64,000 bases of DNA from a virus: positions 47,088 to 111,087 of the IMG/VR virus record IMGVR_UViG_3300008111_000019. One strand, 5' to 3'. Below are positions 17,353-26,301 of the stretch, in pieces; the stretch's first letter is position 1; every line of letters begins with the position of its first letter. The notes under the pieces are model-generated. The model was not told the origin of the DNA and did no database searches. It was given only the letters and a program-made list of their open reading frames with translations. A program made the translations under genes and the position numbers.

Positions 17353-19798
17353 AGACAATTTTTGTTTACAGCCTTGGGTAGGAATTCATGCATGGCCAGA
17401 CGGGTCAGTTTTCCCCTGCTGTATGTACGATTCAAGTAAACCCCTTGGAAACATTAATCAAGAACATATTGAAGATTTAGTTAATAACGATTCTTACAAG
17501 CAATTAAGACACCAGTTACTAAACAACGAACGTCCCGAGGGATGTAAGCGTTGTTATCAGTTAGAAGAATCGGGCATTCAAACACTAAGACAATCAACCA
17601 GTGCTACGTTCAAGAAACATCTAATTCCTATTGTTGAATCAAAAAAAGATACAATGAGTGAAGTTAGGTATCTTGATATTAGATTTAGTAATATCTGCAA
17701 TTTCAAATGCAGAACATGTGGCCCCGAATTAAGCAGTAAGTGGGGACCCGAGATTCCTCTTTTAAAAAATCAACCAGATCCTGGAATTATTCAAATACCA
17801 AGAGAAAAGTTTTGGAATTATTACGAACAGGCTTTAGAAACTGCTGAAGAAATAGTTTTTGCTGGGGGTGAGGCATTGATGCAAGAAGAGCATTATGCTG
17901 CCTTAACAAAATTGATCGAGATGAAACGCTTCGATGTCAAGTTAATGTATACTACGAATCTTAGCACTTTGAAATACAAACAGATAGATCTTTTTGAATT
18001 ATGGAGTAAGTTTTATAGAGTTGAAGTGTATGCTAGTTTAGATGCATCGTGGGAGCGAGGAGAATACTTACGAAAAGGCACTGTATGGAAAAATATAGTT
18101 GAAAACAGGAAAAAATTAAAATTATTGCCCGGCGTAAAATTCCATATCACGCCTACTATAAGTCTTTATAATGTATGGCATTTTCCAGATTTCTATAAAG
18201 AGTGGGTGCTAGAAGAATTACTAGAACCTAAGAATATTAGATTGAATATACTAACACAGCCCCCTCGTCAACAGGCCAATGTGCTAGAAAATAAACATGT
18301 CATTATCGATAAATGGAACGAACTAATTACATGGACCAAGGCTGTAATGAAAAATACAGAAGCCAGTTCAGCAGTAGTAAGTCAGTTTGAAAGTGTGATA
18401 AATTTTTTAATGACTGAACCAGAAAATAAATTTAAATTAACAGAAAAATTTGGATACGTTAATCAATCAGTTGACAGCATTCGAAATGAAGATCTTTTTG
18501 AAACTTTCCCAGAACTTAGAGATCATTTAAAAATTCCATCGATGAGATCTAAAACGTTTTGTGTATTTCCTTTCTTTAATTTAAACAGCAATACAGATGG
18601 TAGTGTAAAACTTTGTTGTACTGTGCGAGATAATTCACACCTTAAAAAATCTGACGGTACTGAATTTAATTTAGGTCAGGATTCTATAGAAGAAATTTGG
18701 AATAACGAACATATGCAGAATGCTCGCTGGAAAATGCTAGTGGGTGAAGAAGTTTCTGACTGCCAAGTTTGTTATAGACACGAAAAATTATCCGGTAGTA
18801 GCAGTAGAACTGAATCTAATAAAAAATATCAATCTGATATTAATGTTATAAAGTCAGTGAATGAATTTTTACACAATTCAAAAGTATCTCTAGACAAATT
18901 AACTAGTTTAGAATTAAGATTGGGCAATACTTGTAATTTGGCCTGTAATTCATGTTGGGGCGGCAGTAGTAGTAAAGTCAATGAAGAACGGCAACGTATT
19001 TTAGATAAAGAGACGGAAAATAAAAAATATCAGGTAATGTGGGCCAGTGAACGAAATATTCCTGCTGATATTAATAAATGGTTTAAAAATGAAACATACA
19101 AAGATACTATGGAGAAAGTATCGGGTAATCTTAAAAGAATATACCTTACAGGCGGCGAACCGACTTTGATCAAAGAAAATAGAACATTACTAAAAAATCT
19201 TATAGAATCTAACAATACAGATTGTTTTGTAAGTTTTACTACTAATGGTACAACAGCAGAAGGCGAACTGTTAGATTTAATGTCTCATTTCCCTAATAAT
19301 GAGATACAGATCAGTATAGATGGTGTTGGGTATGAAGGAAATTATATTAGACATCCTTTAAATTGGCAAGAATTTGATAATAACTTTACTGCTATTGCAG
19401 CCCTGCCAAATATCAAGATTGTTGTTTATTCTGTGATCAGTGCTTACAATTTATTTTCTTTACCAGACATATGGCGTTATCTCGATAACAAAGCAGAATA
19501 TCGCCCTGTAGGTTGGTATCCTATTTTCTTAGATAATCCAAACTTTATGCGCACTACGATATGGAGTAGTGAAATGAGATCAGATGCTGTGATTAAAATG
19601 CAAGAAGCAGAGGGACAACTAAAACATCTAAATAGATATGTAGGTCAAGAAGTGTTCCAAAAAATTTACGAATACTATTACAGTGAAGAATACCAAAAAG
19701 ATAAGATCAGTGAGTTTTTAGAATTTAATAGACTGCTGGACAAACATAGAGGCACGAATTTCGAGTCTACATTTTTTGAGATATCATGCCGAATCTAA
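17345..19798 (+). CDS. Double radical SAM enzyme: two complete twitch/SAM modules in one chain
   Basis: 817 residues made of two similar halves. Half 1: auxiliary cysteines C7, C25-C26 and C67-x2-C70, core C118-x3-C122-x2-C125, GGEA at 174-177. Half 2: C406, C424-C425 and C473-x2-C476, core C530-x3-C534-x2-C537, GGEP at 603-606. Each half ends with a 'FETFPEL' or 'FESTFFEI' type segment. Length is about twice a single enzyme, so it arose by duplication and fusion. The Ala in GGEA of half 1 may weaken SAM binding. It overlaps the next gene by 13 bases. Confidence 0.85.
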   Translation: MDKDNFCLQPWVGIHAWPDGSVFPCCMYDSSKPLGNINQEHIEDLVNNDSYKQLRHQLLNNERPEGCKRCYQLEESGIQTLRQSTSATFKKHLIPIVESKKDTMSEVRYLDIRFSNICNFKCRTCGPELSSKWGPEIPLLKNQPDPGIIQIPREKFWNYYEQALETAEEIVFAGGEALMQEEHYAALTKLIEMKRFDVKLMYTTNLSTLKYKQIDLFELWSKFYRVEVYASLDASWERGEYLRKGTVWKNIVENRKKLKLLPGVKFHITPTISLYNVWHFPDFYKEWVLEELLEPKNIRLNILTQPPRQQANVLENKHVIIDKWNELITWTKAVMKNTEASSAVVSQFESVINFLMTEPENKFKLTEKFGYVNQSVDSIRNEDLFETFPELRDHLKIPSMRSKTFCVFPFFNLNSNTDGSVKLCCTVRDNSHLKKSDGTEFNLGQDSIEEIWNNEHMQNARWKMLVGEEVSDCQVCYRHEKLSGSSSRTESNKKYQSDINVIKSVNEFLHNSKVSLDKLTSLELRLGNTCNLACNSCWGGSSSKVNEERQRILDKETENKKYQVMWASERNIPADINKWFKNETYKDTMEKVSGNLKRIYLTGGEPTLIKENRTLLKNLIESNNTDCFVSFTTNGTTAEGELLDLMSHFPNNEIQISIDGVGYEGNYIRHPLNWQEFDNNFTAIAALPNIKIVVYSVISAYNLFSLPDIWRYLDNKAEYRPVGWYPIFLDNPNFMRTTIWSSEMRSDAVIKMQEAEGQLKHLNRYVGQEVFQKIYEYYYSEEYQKDKISEFLEFNRLLDKHRGTNFESTFFEISCRI

Positions 19799-20745
19799 TA
19801 GCCATTTCTCCCAAAGACAATCCGTACCTTGCTATAACATGGCAGGTTAATAATTTTTGCAATTATAGGTGTAGTTATTGTAACGAAGGAAACTGGAGTG
19901 GGTCTTACACTAATGAAGATAAAATTGATGTTTTATTAGAAAATTTAGAAAAAATAATAAAATATTATCAAGATAACGGTTATGTATATTTCAAGTTTTA
20001 TTACAGTGGCGGTGAACCTACCCTCTGGAAAGGTTTAATACCAGTATCTAATTTTCTCAAAGAGAGATTGGGTCATAATGTAACTTTAGGAATTAATACA
20101 AACCTAAGTAGAAAAATTTCTTGGTGGGAAAAACATTATCAATTGTTTGATGATGTAGTTGCTAGTTATCATCCTGAGTTTGCAAATAAATCAAATTACT
20201 TAGAAATTGCAGAATTTTTACAAAATAAAGTAAATTATCTTTGTTTAAGAATGATGCTGTTAGAAGAAAAGTTCGATGACATGTTAACAGTAGGAGCAGA
20301 AATTAAAAGTAAATTAAAGAATTACAATCTTGAATGGGTTCCGCTATTAGATGAAATGAGTGTTGTAACGGGCCCGTGGAAATACAAAGATTCTAGAATA
20401 TCGGATTTTATATCAAAAAATAATTTTGAATCTAAGGTAACTATATATAAACCCGAACCAAAAACAGTAATTGCTTCAGTAGAAAAATACGATGATGGCA
20501 CTGTAAAGACTTTGAATAGTAATAGAATCGTAGCAGAAAACAGAAATTTTTTCCAAGGATGGAAATGTAAAGTTCAGGAATCTATTTTTATTTCACCTAG
20601 CGGAACAATGAGAGCCGCAAGTTGCGGCCAAGGACCGATGTTAGGAAACATATTCGATGTTTTTAAATTAACGTCAAATGACGTTATCTGTCAAAAGGAC
20701 TATTGTCATTGCGGAACTGATATATTAATTACTAAAGAAAAATGA
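19786..20745 (+). CDS. Radical SAM enzyme lacking the N-terminal auxiliary motif
   Basis: 319 residues. The core C25-x3-C29-x2-C32 ('CNYRCSYC') lies close to the N-terminus, with 'YSGGEPTL' at ~73-80. Unlike the other operon members it has no preceding CC/CxxC set. Instead a C-terminal Cys group follows 'GWKCKVQES' and ends 'CQKDYCHCG', as in a SPASM-type domain after the core. It therefore belongs to a different subfamily. ATGA links it to the next gene. The reaction is unknown. Confidence 0.8.
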   Translation: MPNLIAISPKDNPYLAITWQVNNFCNYRCSYCNEGNWSGSYTNEDKIDVLLENLEKIIKYYQDNGYVYFKFYYSGGEPTLWKGLIPVSNFLKERLGHNVTLGINTNLSRKISWWEKHYQLFDDVVASYHPEFANKSNYLEIAEFLQNKVNYLCLRMMLLEEKFDDMLTVGAEIKSKLKNYNLEWVPLLDEMSVVTGPWKYKDSRISDFISKNNFESKVTIYKPEPKTVIASVEKYDDGTVKTLNSNRIVAENRNFFQGWKCKVQESIFISPSGTMRAASCGQGPMLGNIFDVFKLTSNDVICQKDYCHCGTDILITKEK

Positions 20746-21977
20746 CCAGAAAAAATTTTTGCCTATATCCTTTTGCTGCGTTTAGTCTTGATAATGCAGG
20801 CAGACAACGTATATGTTGTAATAATCAAGGATATGATAGATTAGAAAAAAATAAAGAATTTAACGATCCCACGTTTGAAGTCTTAGAATCTTTTAATAAT
20901 GATTTTCATAAAGAAATAAGAAAATATTTCATAGAAGATAAAAAACATCCTACTTGTAAAAAATGTTGGGAGATTGAAAGTAACGGAAAAATAAGTTGGA
21001 GACAATGGTTCAACGAAAGTTTCGGAGTTTCAATGGATGAAGAATATTGGATTTCGAAATGTGACGCAGACGGTACTATCAAAGAAGCAGAATTTTATTA
21101 TCTAGATATCACGTTCGGTAACAGATGTAATCTTAAATGCGTAATGTGTAACGGATTTAACAGTACTTTATTTCTAAAAGAACAATTAGATACCAAACAA
21201 ATACCTATAGAACATTATGATAGAATGATGAAGTTAGATTGGTATCATGACGGAAGTTGCCTTGAAAAACTGTATCCTTTTGTCAGCAAGGTTGAAAGAA
21301 TACATATTGTTGGCGGCGAACCTTTAATAATTGATCATCAAGCATTTTTACAAAAATTTATTGATCTCGGAATATCTAAGAACATAGTATTAAGTTATAA
21401 TTCTAATCTTACTAAAACACCAAGAGAAATATTAGACTGTTGGAAAGAATTCAAACGTGTTTATTTGTGTGTAAGTGTTGATGCTTACGGTAAATTAAAT
21501 GAATTTATTAGATATCCAATGAAATGGAATAAGTTAATAGATAATTTAGAAACTATTGATGCTGTGGCTAAAGAACAAGAAAATATTAGCATACAGATAC
21601 ATGCAACATTTAGTTCATTAAACTGTGATAGGATTATAGAGTTTTTAGATTGGCACAAGGAAATATCTACACAATTAACATCGATTGAACCTCATCCCAT
21701 GTTCAATTATGTTTATAACCCTAAATATTTTGATCCAACACATCTTCCTCAAGAAACTAAAAATAAAATATACGAAGATTATATCAAATGGGAATCAAAT
21801 AATCTCGAATACTTAGAAAGAAACGGAACCAGAGAAAGAATTGATATGTTGAAAAGTTATATCGAAAAAATGATAAAGTCTGGAAGAAACGAAAAACTAT
21901 ATCGAGACGGCATAGATAAAATTGCTTTCTTTGAAAAAGTAAGAGATATTACTTTTCCTACTAAAACAGAGTCTTAG
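20742..21977 (+). CDS. Radical SAM enzyme with N-terminal twitch-like cysteines
   Basis: 411 residues. The auxiliary pattern C7, C25-C26, C72-x2-C75 and the core C129-x3-C133-x2-C136 ('CNLKCVMC') match the halves of the double enzyme upstream; GGEP is at 191-194. The C-terminal region is helical and charged. It is the last gene of the operon. Its stop codon lies inside the tail of the converging minus-strand gene (17-base overlap), leaving no room for a separate terminator. It probably acts in the same pathway as its paralogues. Confidence 0.8.
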   Translation: MTRKNFCLYPFAAFSLDNAGRQRICCNNQGYDRLEKNKEFNDPTFEVLESFNNDFHKEIRKYFIEDKKHPTCKKCWEIESNGKISWRQWFNESFGVSMDEEYWISKCDADGTIKEAEFYYLDITFGNRCNLKCVMCNGFNSTLFLKEQLDTKQIPIEHYDRMMKLDWYHDGSCLEKLYPFVSKVERIHIVGGEPLIIDHQAFLQKFIDLGISKNIVLSYNSNLTKTPREILDCWKEFKRVYLCVSVDAYGKLNEFIRYPMKWNKLIDNLETIDAVAKEQENISIQIHATFSSLNCDRIIEFLDWHKEISTQLTSIEPHPMFNYVYNPKYFDPTHLPQETKNKIYEDYIKWESNNLEYLERNGTRERIDMLKSYIEKMIKSGRNEKLYRDGIDKIAFFEKVRDITFPTKTES

Positions 21978-22266
21978 TTGAATCGGTAATATCTCTTTTC
22001 AATCTTTCTATATCTATTTTAAAATCTATCTTTTTTATTTCGTCTTTGTACTCTTGAAGAGTCTCTAATAGTTTTTCTGCGATAGATTCTGGAGCAGACC
22101 CTTGGAGTTGAGCACGTACATCAATCTGCCATATCCTGCCATCTTCAAACGTTAAATGTACCATTTCAAGATATGCAACAGGCATGGTATTCATGTACAT
22201 ATCTTCAAATACCTCCGGCCACTCTTTTACAAGATGCATTGGCGGTCTAAACAACGGCTTAGGCAT
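21961..22266 (-). CDS. Conserved phage protein of unknown function
   Basis: 101 residues. Starts 'MPKPLFRPPMHLVKEWPEVFEDMYM', then a strand-rich middle ('YLEMVHLTFEDGRIWQIDV') and a charged C-terminal helix. No catalytic motif. It overlaps the upstream minus-strand gene by 8 bases and converges on the radical SAM operon. I recognise the type from T4-like marine phages but not a function. Confidence 0.55.
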   Translation of the reverse strand: MPKPLFRPPMHLVKEWPEVFEDMYMNTMPVAYLEMVHLTFEDGRIWQIDVRAQLQGSAPESIAEKLLETLQEYKDEIKKIDFKIDIERLKRDITDSTKTLF

Positions 22267-22909
22267 CTGCTGTTTCTTTAGTCTTTGAAGATTTTTTTAC
22301 AGTCGGATCTAGATCTTCTGCTTCTTTACGTAGACGTGCTGCTTCTTTGTATAGTGCATCTGCTTGACTGCGTAATCCTTTAGCAATATCTTTGTCAGAT
22401 AATATTTCATTCTGCTGTGCTTGAATTTTTGCAGGCTTGCTAGGTTCTCCTAGATCTTTTCCCAGGTCGTTAACTGCGGCAACATTTTCTACAGTAGCAT
22501 CTGACTGTTTTGGAGCACCGGATACAAATGTACATAGATCGTCAACAGCACAGTTTTTTTGCTCTGCTATCAACGAATTTAATTGATGCAACGGAATGTT
22601 ATCATTGGGTGTAGGAGTCATTAGAACAGAATCAGTAGTTACTCTTTCCAATAATCCGTCTGCTCTTAGTGCCTGTAGCATTGGACGACCATCTGGAAAA
22701 CTTCTAATAAAAAGAATTTCACCAAACTCAAAAACTTCTTGAGCCTGATCACTTTCTACTACTTTCATAATAGAGTCGTGATATGTATCAGATAACTGAG
22801 CCACAGGAATAACTAGAGAATAGTTAGATTCTCCGGGGAGCGTCCTGAATACCACCAAAACTTTCGCTCCCGATTTGATCATTCTACCAGTGTGTTTTAG
22901 TGCTCTCAT
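22259..22909 (-). CDS. Conserved phage protein, low-complexity C-terminus
   Basis: 216 residues. The N-terminal ~120 residues form a compact domain (VLVVFRTLPGESNYSLV, ARADGLLERV); the rest is helical, Ala/Lys/Glu-rich and probably extended. I recall 'MRALKHTGRMIKSGAKVLVVF' openings in T4-like cyanophages, where the function is also unknown. A DNA- or structure-binding role is possible but unsupported. It begins one base after the stop of the next gene upstream, in a block of small genes transcribed together. Confidence 0.6.
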   Translation of the reverse strand: MRALKHTGRMIKSGAKVLVVFRTLPGESNYSLVIPVAQLSDTYHDSIMKVVESDQAQEVFEFGEILFIRSFPDGRPMLQALRADGLLERVTTDSVLMTPTPNDNIPLHQLNSLIAEQKNCAVDDLCTFVSGAPKQSDATVENVAAVNDLGKDLGEPSKPAKIQAQQNEILSDKDIAKGLRSQADALYKEAARLRKEAEDLDPTVKKSSKTKETADA

Positions 22910-22910
22910 A

Positions 22911-23141
22911 TTATTGTTCCTTTTTGTTTACTGAATCTAAAAATGCAGTTAATTTGTTGTAAGTCTTACCAACAACTTCTAGTTCGTTGGCCTTAAATGC
23001 ACCGCGCTGAGATGCGATATCGATGATATTTCTCACAGCAGCAAGATCAGTAATATTTAGATCAGGTGCAGAAGGTTGTGGCGCAGCAGCAGCATCGACA
23101 GGCGCTGTAGCGGCTTCTTGATTTTTTACTTCTTCAGTCAT
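22911..23141 (-). CDS. Small conserved phage protein
   Basis: 76 residues. An Ala/Pro-rich disordered N-terminus (residues 1-25) precedes a helical domain, 'ITDLAAVRNIIDIASQRGAFKANELE' in part, reaching the C-terminus. This plan recurs in cyanophage genomes beside the previous gene type. It overlaps the start region of the upstream gene by one base (23141). No function can be assigned. Confidence 0.55.
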   Translation of the reverse strand: MTEEVKNQEAATAPVDAAAAPQPSAPDLNITDLAAVRNIIDIASQRGAFKANELEVVGKTYNKLTAFLDSVNKKEQ

Positions 23142-23416
23142 TAATTTCTCCTTAAATGAGGACAGGCTAGTATAAAATAAGTTATCTCTTTTTGATCTTC
23201 AAACCCTGCAAATCTGGCTGTTTTTAATTTTCCATCTTCGGTTACATAAGGCTGAGGAATGATATAATATCTGCCTTTTAAATTAGCAGTAATCCAATTT
23301 TCTATAGTTTGGTCATTGTCCCATTCTACGGAATGGATCATCACTTTTGAAAAATGCGGAACAGCAGTATTCATTTTTCTGCTGTCTAAGATATCAAGAG
23401 CATTAAGATCTAACAT
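23141..23416 (-). CDS. Small unknown protein
   Basis: 91 residues, mixed alpha/beta, with 'HSVEWDNDQTIENWITANLKGRYYI' and a C-terminal 'YFILACPHLRRN'. No known motif. A well-spaced AGGAGA lies just before the start of its downstream neighbour, inside this gene's end. Coding is supported by tight packing and good codon use; function unknown. Confidence 0.5.
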   Translation of the reverse strand: MLDLNALDILDSRKMNTAVPHFSKVMIHSVEWDNDQTIENWITANLKGRYYIIPQPYVTEDGKLKTARFAGFEDQKEITYFILACPHLRRN

Positions 23417-23440
23417 AACGAATTTATTTACGTAATAAGT

Positions 23441-23845
23441 TTATTGAGGTTGGGATTCTTGGCTTAATCTTTTGGCCATGGCTTTGGCTGATCCTAATTT
23501 TCTAACATCTCCAGAAAACAGGTATAACTCAAATGCAGATTTTTCAGATAAAACTTTGATATATCTTTTTTCTAAATGCCAGGGAGTTTCTAAGAATTGG
23601 TCTAACCAAATTAGTACTTGAGGACCTATGGTAAGATCTTTTGGTAAATCTATTTTATAAATTTTAATGTCTGCAACAGTTTCTAAAAATTCTAGACATT
23701 GATCAGTGATACGGAGACCACCGTTGGATTTTTCTCTTGTGCTGAACCACCATCGTGATCGGCAGTCTTTGACATTTTTCTCATCAATGGGTAAGCCGGC
23801 CGCCTTTAAAAAAACTTCAGTGTATCGGTCTTTATTGTCCATCAC
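23441..23845 (-). CDS. Unknown protein of the small-gene block
   Basis: 134 residues. Aromatic, partly basic sequence: 'CRSRWWFSTREKSNGGLRI' near residue 28 and 'KYIKVLSEKSAFELYLFSGD' style strands later. Similar proteins occur in marine phages as hypothetical proteins. The stop is followed by a 24-base gap to the next gene; the start is 1 base from the upstream gene's stop. Confidence 0.5.
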   Translation of the reverse strand: MMDNKDRYTEVFLKAAGLPIDEKNVKDCRSRWWFSTREKSNGGLRITDQCLEFLETVADIKIYKIDLPKDLTIGPQVLIWLDQFLETPWHLEKRYIKVLSEKSAFELYLFSGDVRKLGSAKAMAKRLSQESQPQ

Positions 23846-24130
23846 TCATTTCAATTCTTCGCCGGTAGTTAATTTATAAACTGAAAAGTCTTTGGTTTTA
23901 AATAATTTATTTAATTTCTTGGCGAGATTGTGAGCGTGTCCTGGATTGCTAAAACTTACCTTCTTATATTTAGGTCCGGGATAATTGGCCAGCAGACTAC
24001 CACTTTTTAAATTAAAAGGTTTGCTCTGGTAAAACACAGCCCAGATAGCCTCGCTTTCTAAAATTTGTTCCACTTTATAATTCTCTTTGTTTGCATGTTC
24101 AAGAATTACTTTAGGTTTTGGTCTGCTCAT
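23846..24130 (-). CDS. Small basic unknown protein behind a late-promoter-like octamer
   Basis: 94 residues, Lys-rich, with 'EAIWAVFYQSKPFNLKSG' and 'GHAHNLAKKLNKLFKTKDFSVYKL'. The latter resembles a helix packed on a short sheet, as in small nucleic-acid-binding folds, but no family is recognised. A GATAAATA octamer lies 31 bases upstream of the ATG, so late expression is possible. Confidence 0.5.
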   Translation of the reverse strand: MSRPKPKVILEHANKENYKVEQILESEAIWAVFYQSKPFNLKSGSLLANYPGPKYKKVSFSNPGHAHNLAKKLNKLFKTKDFSVYKLTTGEELK

Positions 24131-24160
24131 CTATATACGTATCCTAATAAACCACGTATA

Positions 24161-24168
24161 TATTTATC
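24161..24168 (-). promoter_or_regulatory. T4-type late promoter, GATAAATA
   Basis: Read on the minus strand the octamer is GATAAATA, in the 42-base gap before the gene starting at 24130. The distance to the ATG (about 30 bases) leaves room for a transcript start and the weak site TAGGAT. It would drive the small genes down to 21961 late in infection. Confidence 0.5.
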
Positions 24169-24172
24169 AACT

Positions 24173-24421
24173 TTAGAACGTTCCCCCGTCGAACTTAACA
24201 TCAATCTTAGTAGTTGATTCTCGTATTTCCGACAGCATTTGATGTATTTCTTGAACAGTTAAACCTAATTTAGATGTTAGAATAGCCAATTCGGCAGTTA
24301 AATCACGTGCTTCTTGTATAGTGATTCTAATTTCTTTCTGTTGACTCTTTTCAGCAACAACAGTTCTAGAAATTATTTTTTCTATAGTAGGTAATGTAGT
24401 AGGTAATTTATTTTGAGACAC
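24173..24421 (-). CDS. Small helical protein of unknown function
   Basis: 82 residues. The middle ('EIRITIQEARDLTAELAILTSKLGLTVQEIHQML' as two stretches) is predicted as two amphipathic helices, possibly a coiled-coil hairpin; the end 'VKFDGGTF' is short and polar. It overlaps the upstream gene by 14 bases. No family recognised. Confidence 0.5.
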   Translation of the reverse strand: MSQNKLPTTLPTIEKIISRTVVAEKSQQKEIRITIQEARDLTAELAILTSKLGLTVQEIHQMLSEIRESTTKIDVKFDGGTF

Positions 24422-24884
24422 TTGATAGTACCTGTTTCATTTCAATTTCAGTTTTAAACGGGCCTTGATATGGATATCTTTGTAGTGTGATTAATTTAGG
24501 GCAAAAACTTTTAACCCACCCTTTATCAAACTTGATGATATAATAACCGGCACAGTACAGGCTTTTTGAATCTTCGCTCTTAGTAAATAGAGGTAATTTC
24601 TTTTTAATGTCATAAAGAGGATTATGAGGTTCGGCACTGGTACTGAATCCGTGAACCTCGTTGGGTAATGCAGTATCACTTTCTTTTACAATCTTAACAA
24701 CAAAAAAGTCTTTACCGAATTGGTCAGTTAAACTTTTTTTGTTTTCGTAGATCTTTATTCCTAACTCATTGCTCATTACAAAACGATTGTCTTCGTTTTT
24801 TCTTAGAGTAGCAATTTTTTCTCCGTCTTGTTCAACGATCCAAAATTTATTATCGATGATTGGTTTAGCATGTATCTCTGTCAT
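24408..24884 (-). CDS. Conserved marine-phage protein, unknown function
   Basis: 158 residues. Begins 'MTEIHAKPIIDNKFWIVEQDG' and contains 'KSLYCAGYYIIKFDKGWVK', a string I recall in T4-like marine phages next to the RNase H gene. Its beta-rich character suggests a small globular domain. ATGA overlap with RNase H (24881-24884) indicates translational coupling, hinting at a role linked to replication, but this is only context. Confidence 0.6.
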   Translation of the reverse strand: MTEIHAKPIIDNKFWIVEQDGEKIATLRKNEDNRFVMSNELGIKIYENKKSLTDQFGKDFFVVKIVKESDTALPNEVHGFSTSAEPHNPLYDIKKKLPLFTKSEDSKSLYCAGYYIIKFDKGWVKSFCPKLITLQRYPYQGPFKTEIEMKQVLSSVSK

Positions 24885-25867
24885 AGTGTGTACCTCGCAT
24901 TTAGTGGTTCAGCATAACTTTGCGCCTGTTCGGCAATTTTTTTCAAATCATATAGATTACAAAATTTAATCAGTCTAATACCTACTTGACTGATATTTTT
25001 ATTTGCATCAATAGCCTGTGAGATAGTTGTGGCAATGATTTCTTTAATGTCGTCTGGTTGATGACCCAAATCAATCAGTCGACGATTGCGTTCATAATCT
25101 TCTAGTACACGATGTTCTTTGCCTTCGTGGTCAGTCCATCTCTGAAGCATGAGATTGTTCCACGCAAATCCTTTGGTTTTACGATCTTCGAACGCTTCAG
25201 TAAGACCCACTTTTTTGCTTGTGCCTTTAGTACGCACACCTGGATACGCCGAGAAGACATTATCACTGGTATCACCACGCATACATTTTTCAAACAAGAG
25301 CCATTCTGGATTTGGAGCGGCTTTTGCTTCTTTTGTTTTCTTATCAATGACTGGTTTACCTTTGTCATCAAAGATTCCTTCGTGTGTGATTACATGTTCC
25401 ATAACACCATTGTATTGTTTTACATTAGGTGCAATAAGTTGTACAAAATCTGTATCAGTTGAAATAATCACATGATTATCATCTGGATGACTTTGAATCC
25501 AACCTGCAATAAGATCGTCTGCTTCTAGTTGTGGATTTTGTAGTACTGTGCAGTTAGTTTTATCTGTAATAAAATCTTTGAATGTATCAAACGCTTCCCA
25601 AAATACTTTTTCTTCTTCTGCTTCTTTTTCTGTGTGTGCGGCACGAGCATCTGATCGATTTCGTTTATAAGGAGCATAATAGTCTTTGCGCCATGATCTA
25701 CCTTCTAAGCAGAAAATAACGTGAGTACCATTAAACTGCTGCCACGCTTTACGAATAGAATTTAGAGTTATGTGAAATGCCATGCCAAGTTTAATATCGG
25801 CATCGCCGTTAATAACATGTCTAGCACGAAAAAATGTGTTAGCAGTATCAACTAAAATATATGTCAT
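24881..25867 (-). CDS. rnh: RNase H / 5'-3' exonuclease (FEN family)
   Basis: 328 residues, a little longer than T4 RNase H (305). Removes RNA primers and flaps during lagging-strand synthesis. Metal-site residues are visible in order: D7 ('VDTANTFFRAR'), E115/D117/D118 ('LEADDLIAGW'), D138 and D140 ('ISTDTDFVQL'), and D199/D202 ('MRGDTSDN'). The basic helical arch region 'WRKDYYAPYKRNR' (59-71) is also present. It overlaps both neighbours by 4 bases. Identity is well supported. Confidence 0.9.
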   Translation of the reverse strand: MTYILVDTANTFFRARHVINGDADIKLGMAFHITLNSIRKAWQQFNGTHVIFCLEGRSWRKDYYAPYKRNRSDARAAHTEKEAEEEKVFWEAFDTFKDFITDKTNCTVLQNPQLEADDLIAGWIQSHPDDNHVIISTDTDFVQLIAPNVKQYNGVMEHVITHEGIFDDKGKPVIDKKTKEAKAAPNPEWLLFEKCMRGDTSDNVFSAYPGVRTKGTSKKVGLTEAFEDRKTKGFAWNNLMLQRWTDHEGKEHRVLEDYERNRRLIDLGHQPDDIKEIIATTISQAIDANKNISQVGIRLIKFCNLYDLKKIAEQAQSYAEPLNARYTL

Positions 25868-26301
25868 TGATTATTCTTTTTCACAGTCTGTATATCTAAA
25901 GTACCTGTATCAACAGGACCACCAAAATCACCATCTACTACAACATTTGCACAAAGTTCACGGAACCATCGATCTACGATTTCTTCGTCTTTATCACCAT
26001 CTACACCGTAACCTTCTTGCTTTAATTGTAACACAAATTGGTCATTCCAGTCAAGTTCAAAAAATCCATTTCGTACATTATCTGAATTGACATGAGTATT
26101 CAAAACTCCTACCCAGGGTTCTTTTTTACGAGTAGCACGATCTTTTGGACTAAGTTTAGCCAATTCTTGTTCTTGAGCAATTTCTTTTAAACTGTTTTCG
26201 GCTTCTTCTTTTAATTTGGTAGCCTGCTCTAGTGCCTGTCTTGCTTCTTCTATATTGGCTTCGATTTTATCTAACCCAAATAATTTTTTAACGAATTTCA
26301 T
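25864..26301 (-). CDS. Conserved phage protein with N-terminal coiled coil
   Basis: 145 residues from the ATG at 26301, chosen because GGGGA lies 8 bases upstream and the stop of queE overlaps it as TAATG; a GTG four codons earlier is less likely. Residues ~10-45 are a charged coiled coil. The C-terminal half carries 'WVGVLNTHVNSDNVRNGFFELDW' in part, a block I recall in cyanophage proteins of unknown role. It overlaps RNase H by 4 bases. Confidence 0.6.
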   Translation of the reverse strand: MKFVKKLFGLDKIEANIEEARQALEQATKLKEEAENSLKEIAQEQELAKLSPKDRATRKKEPWVGVLNTHVNSDNVRNGFFELDWNDQFVLQLKQEGYGVDGDKDEEIVDRWFRELCANVVVDGDFGGPVDTGTLDIQTVKKNNQ

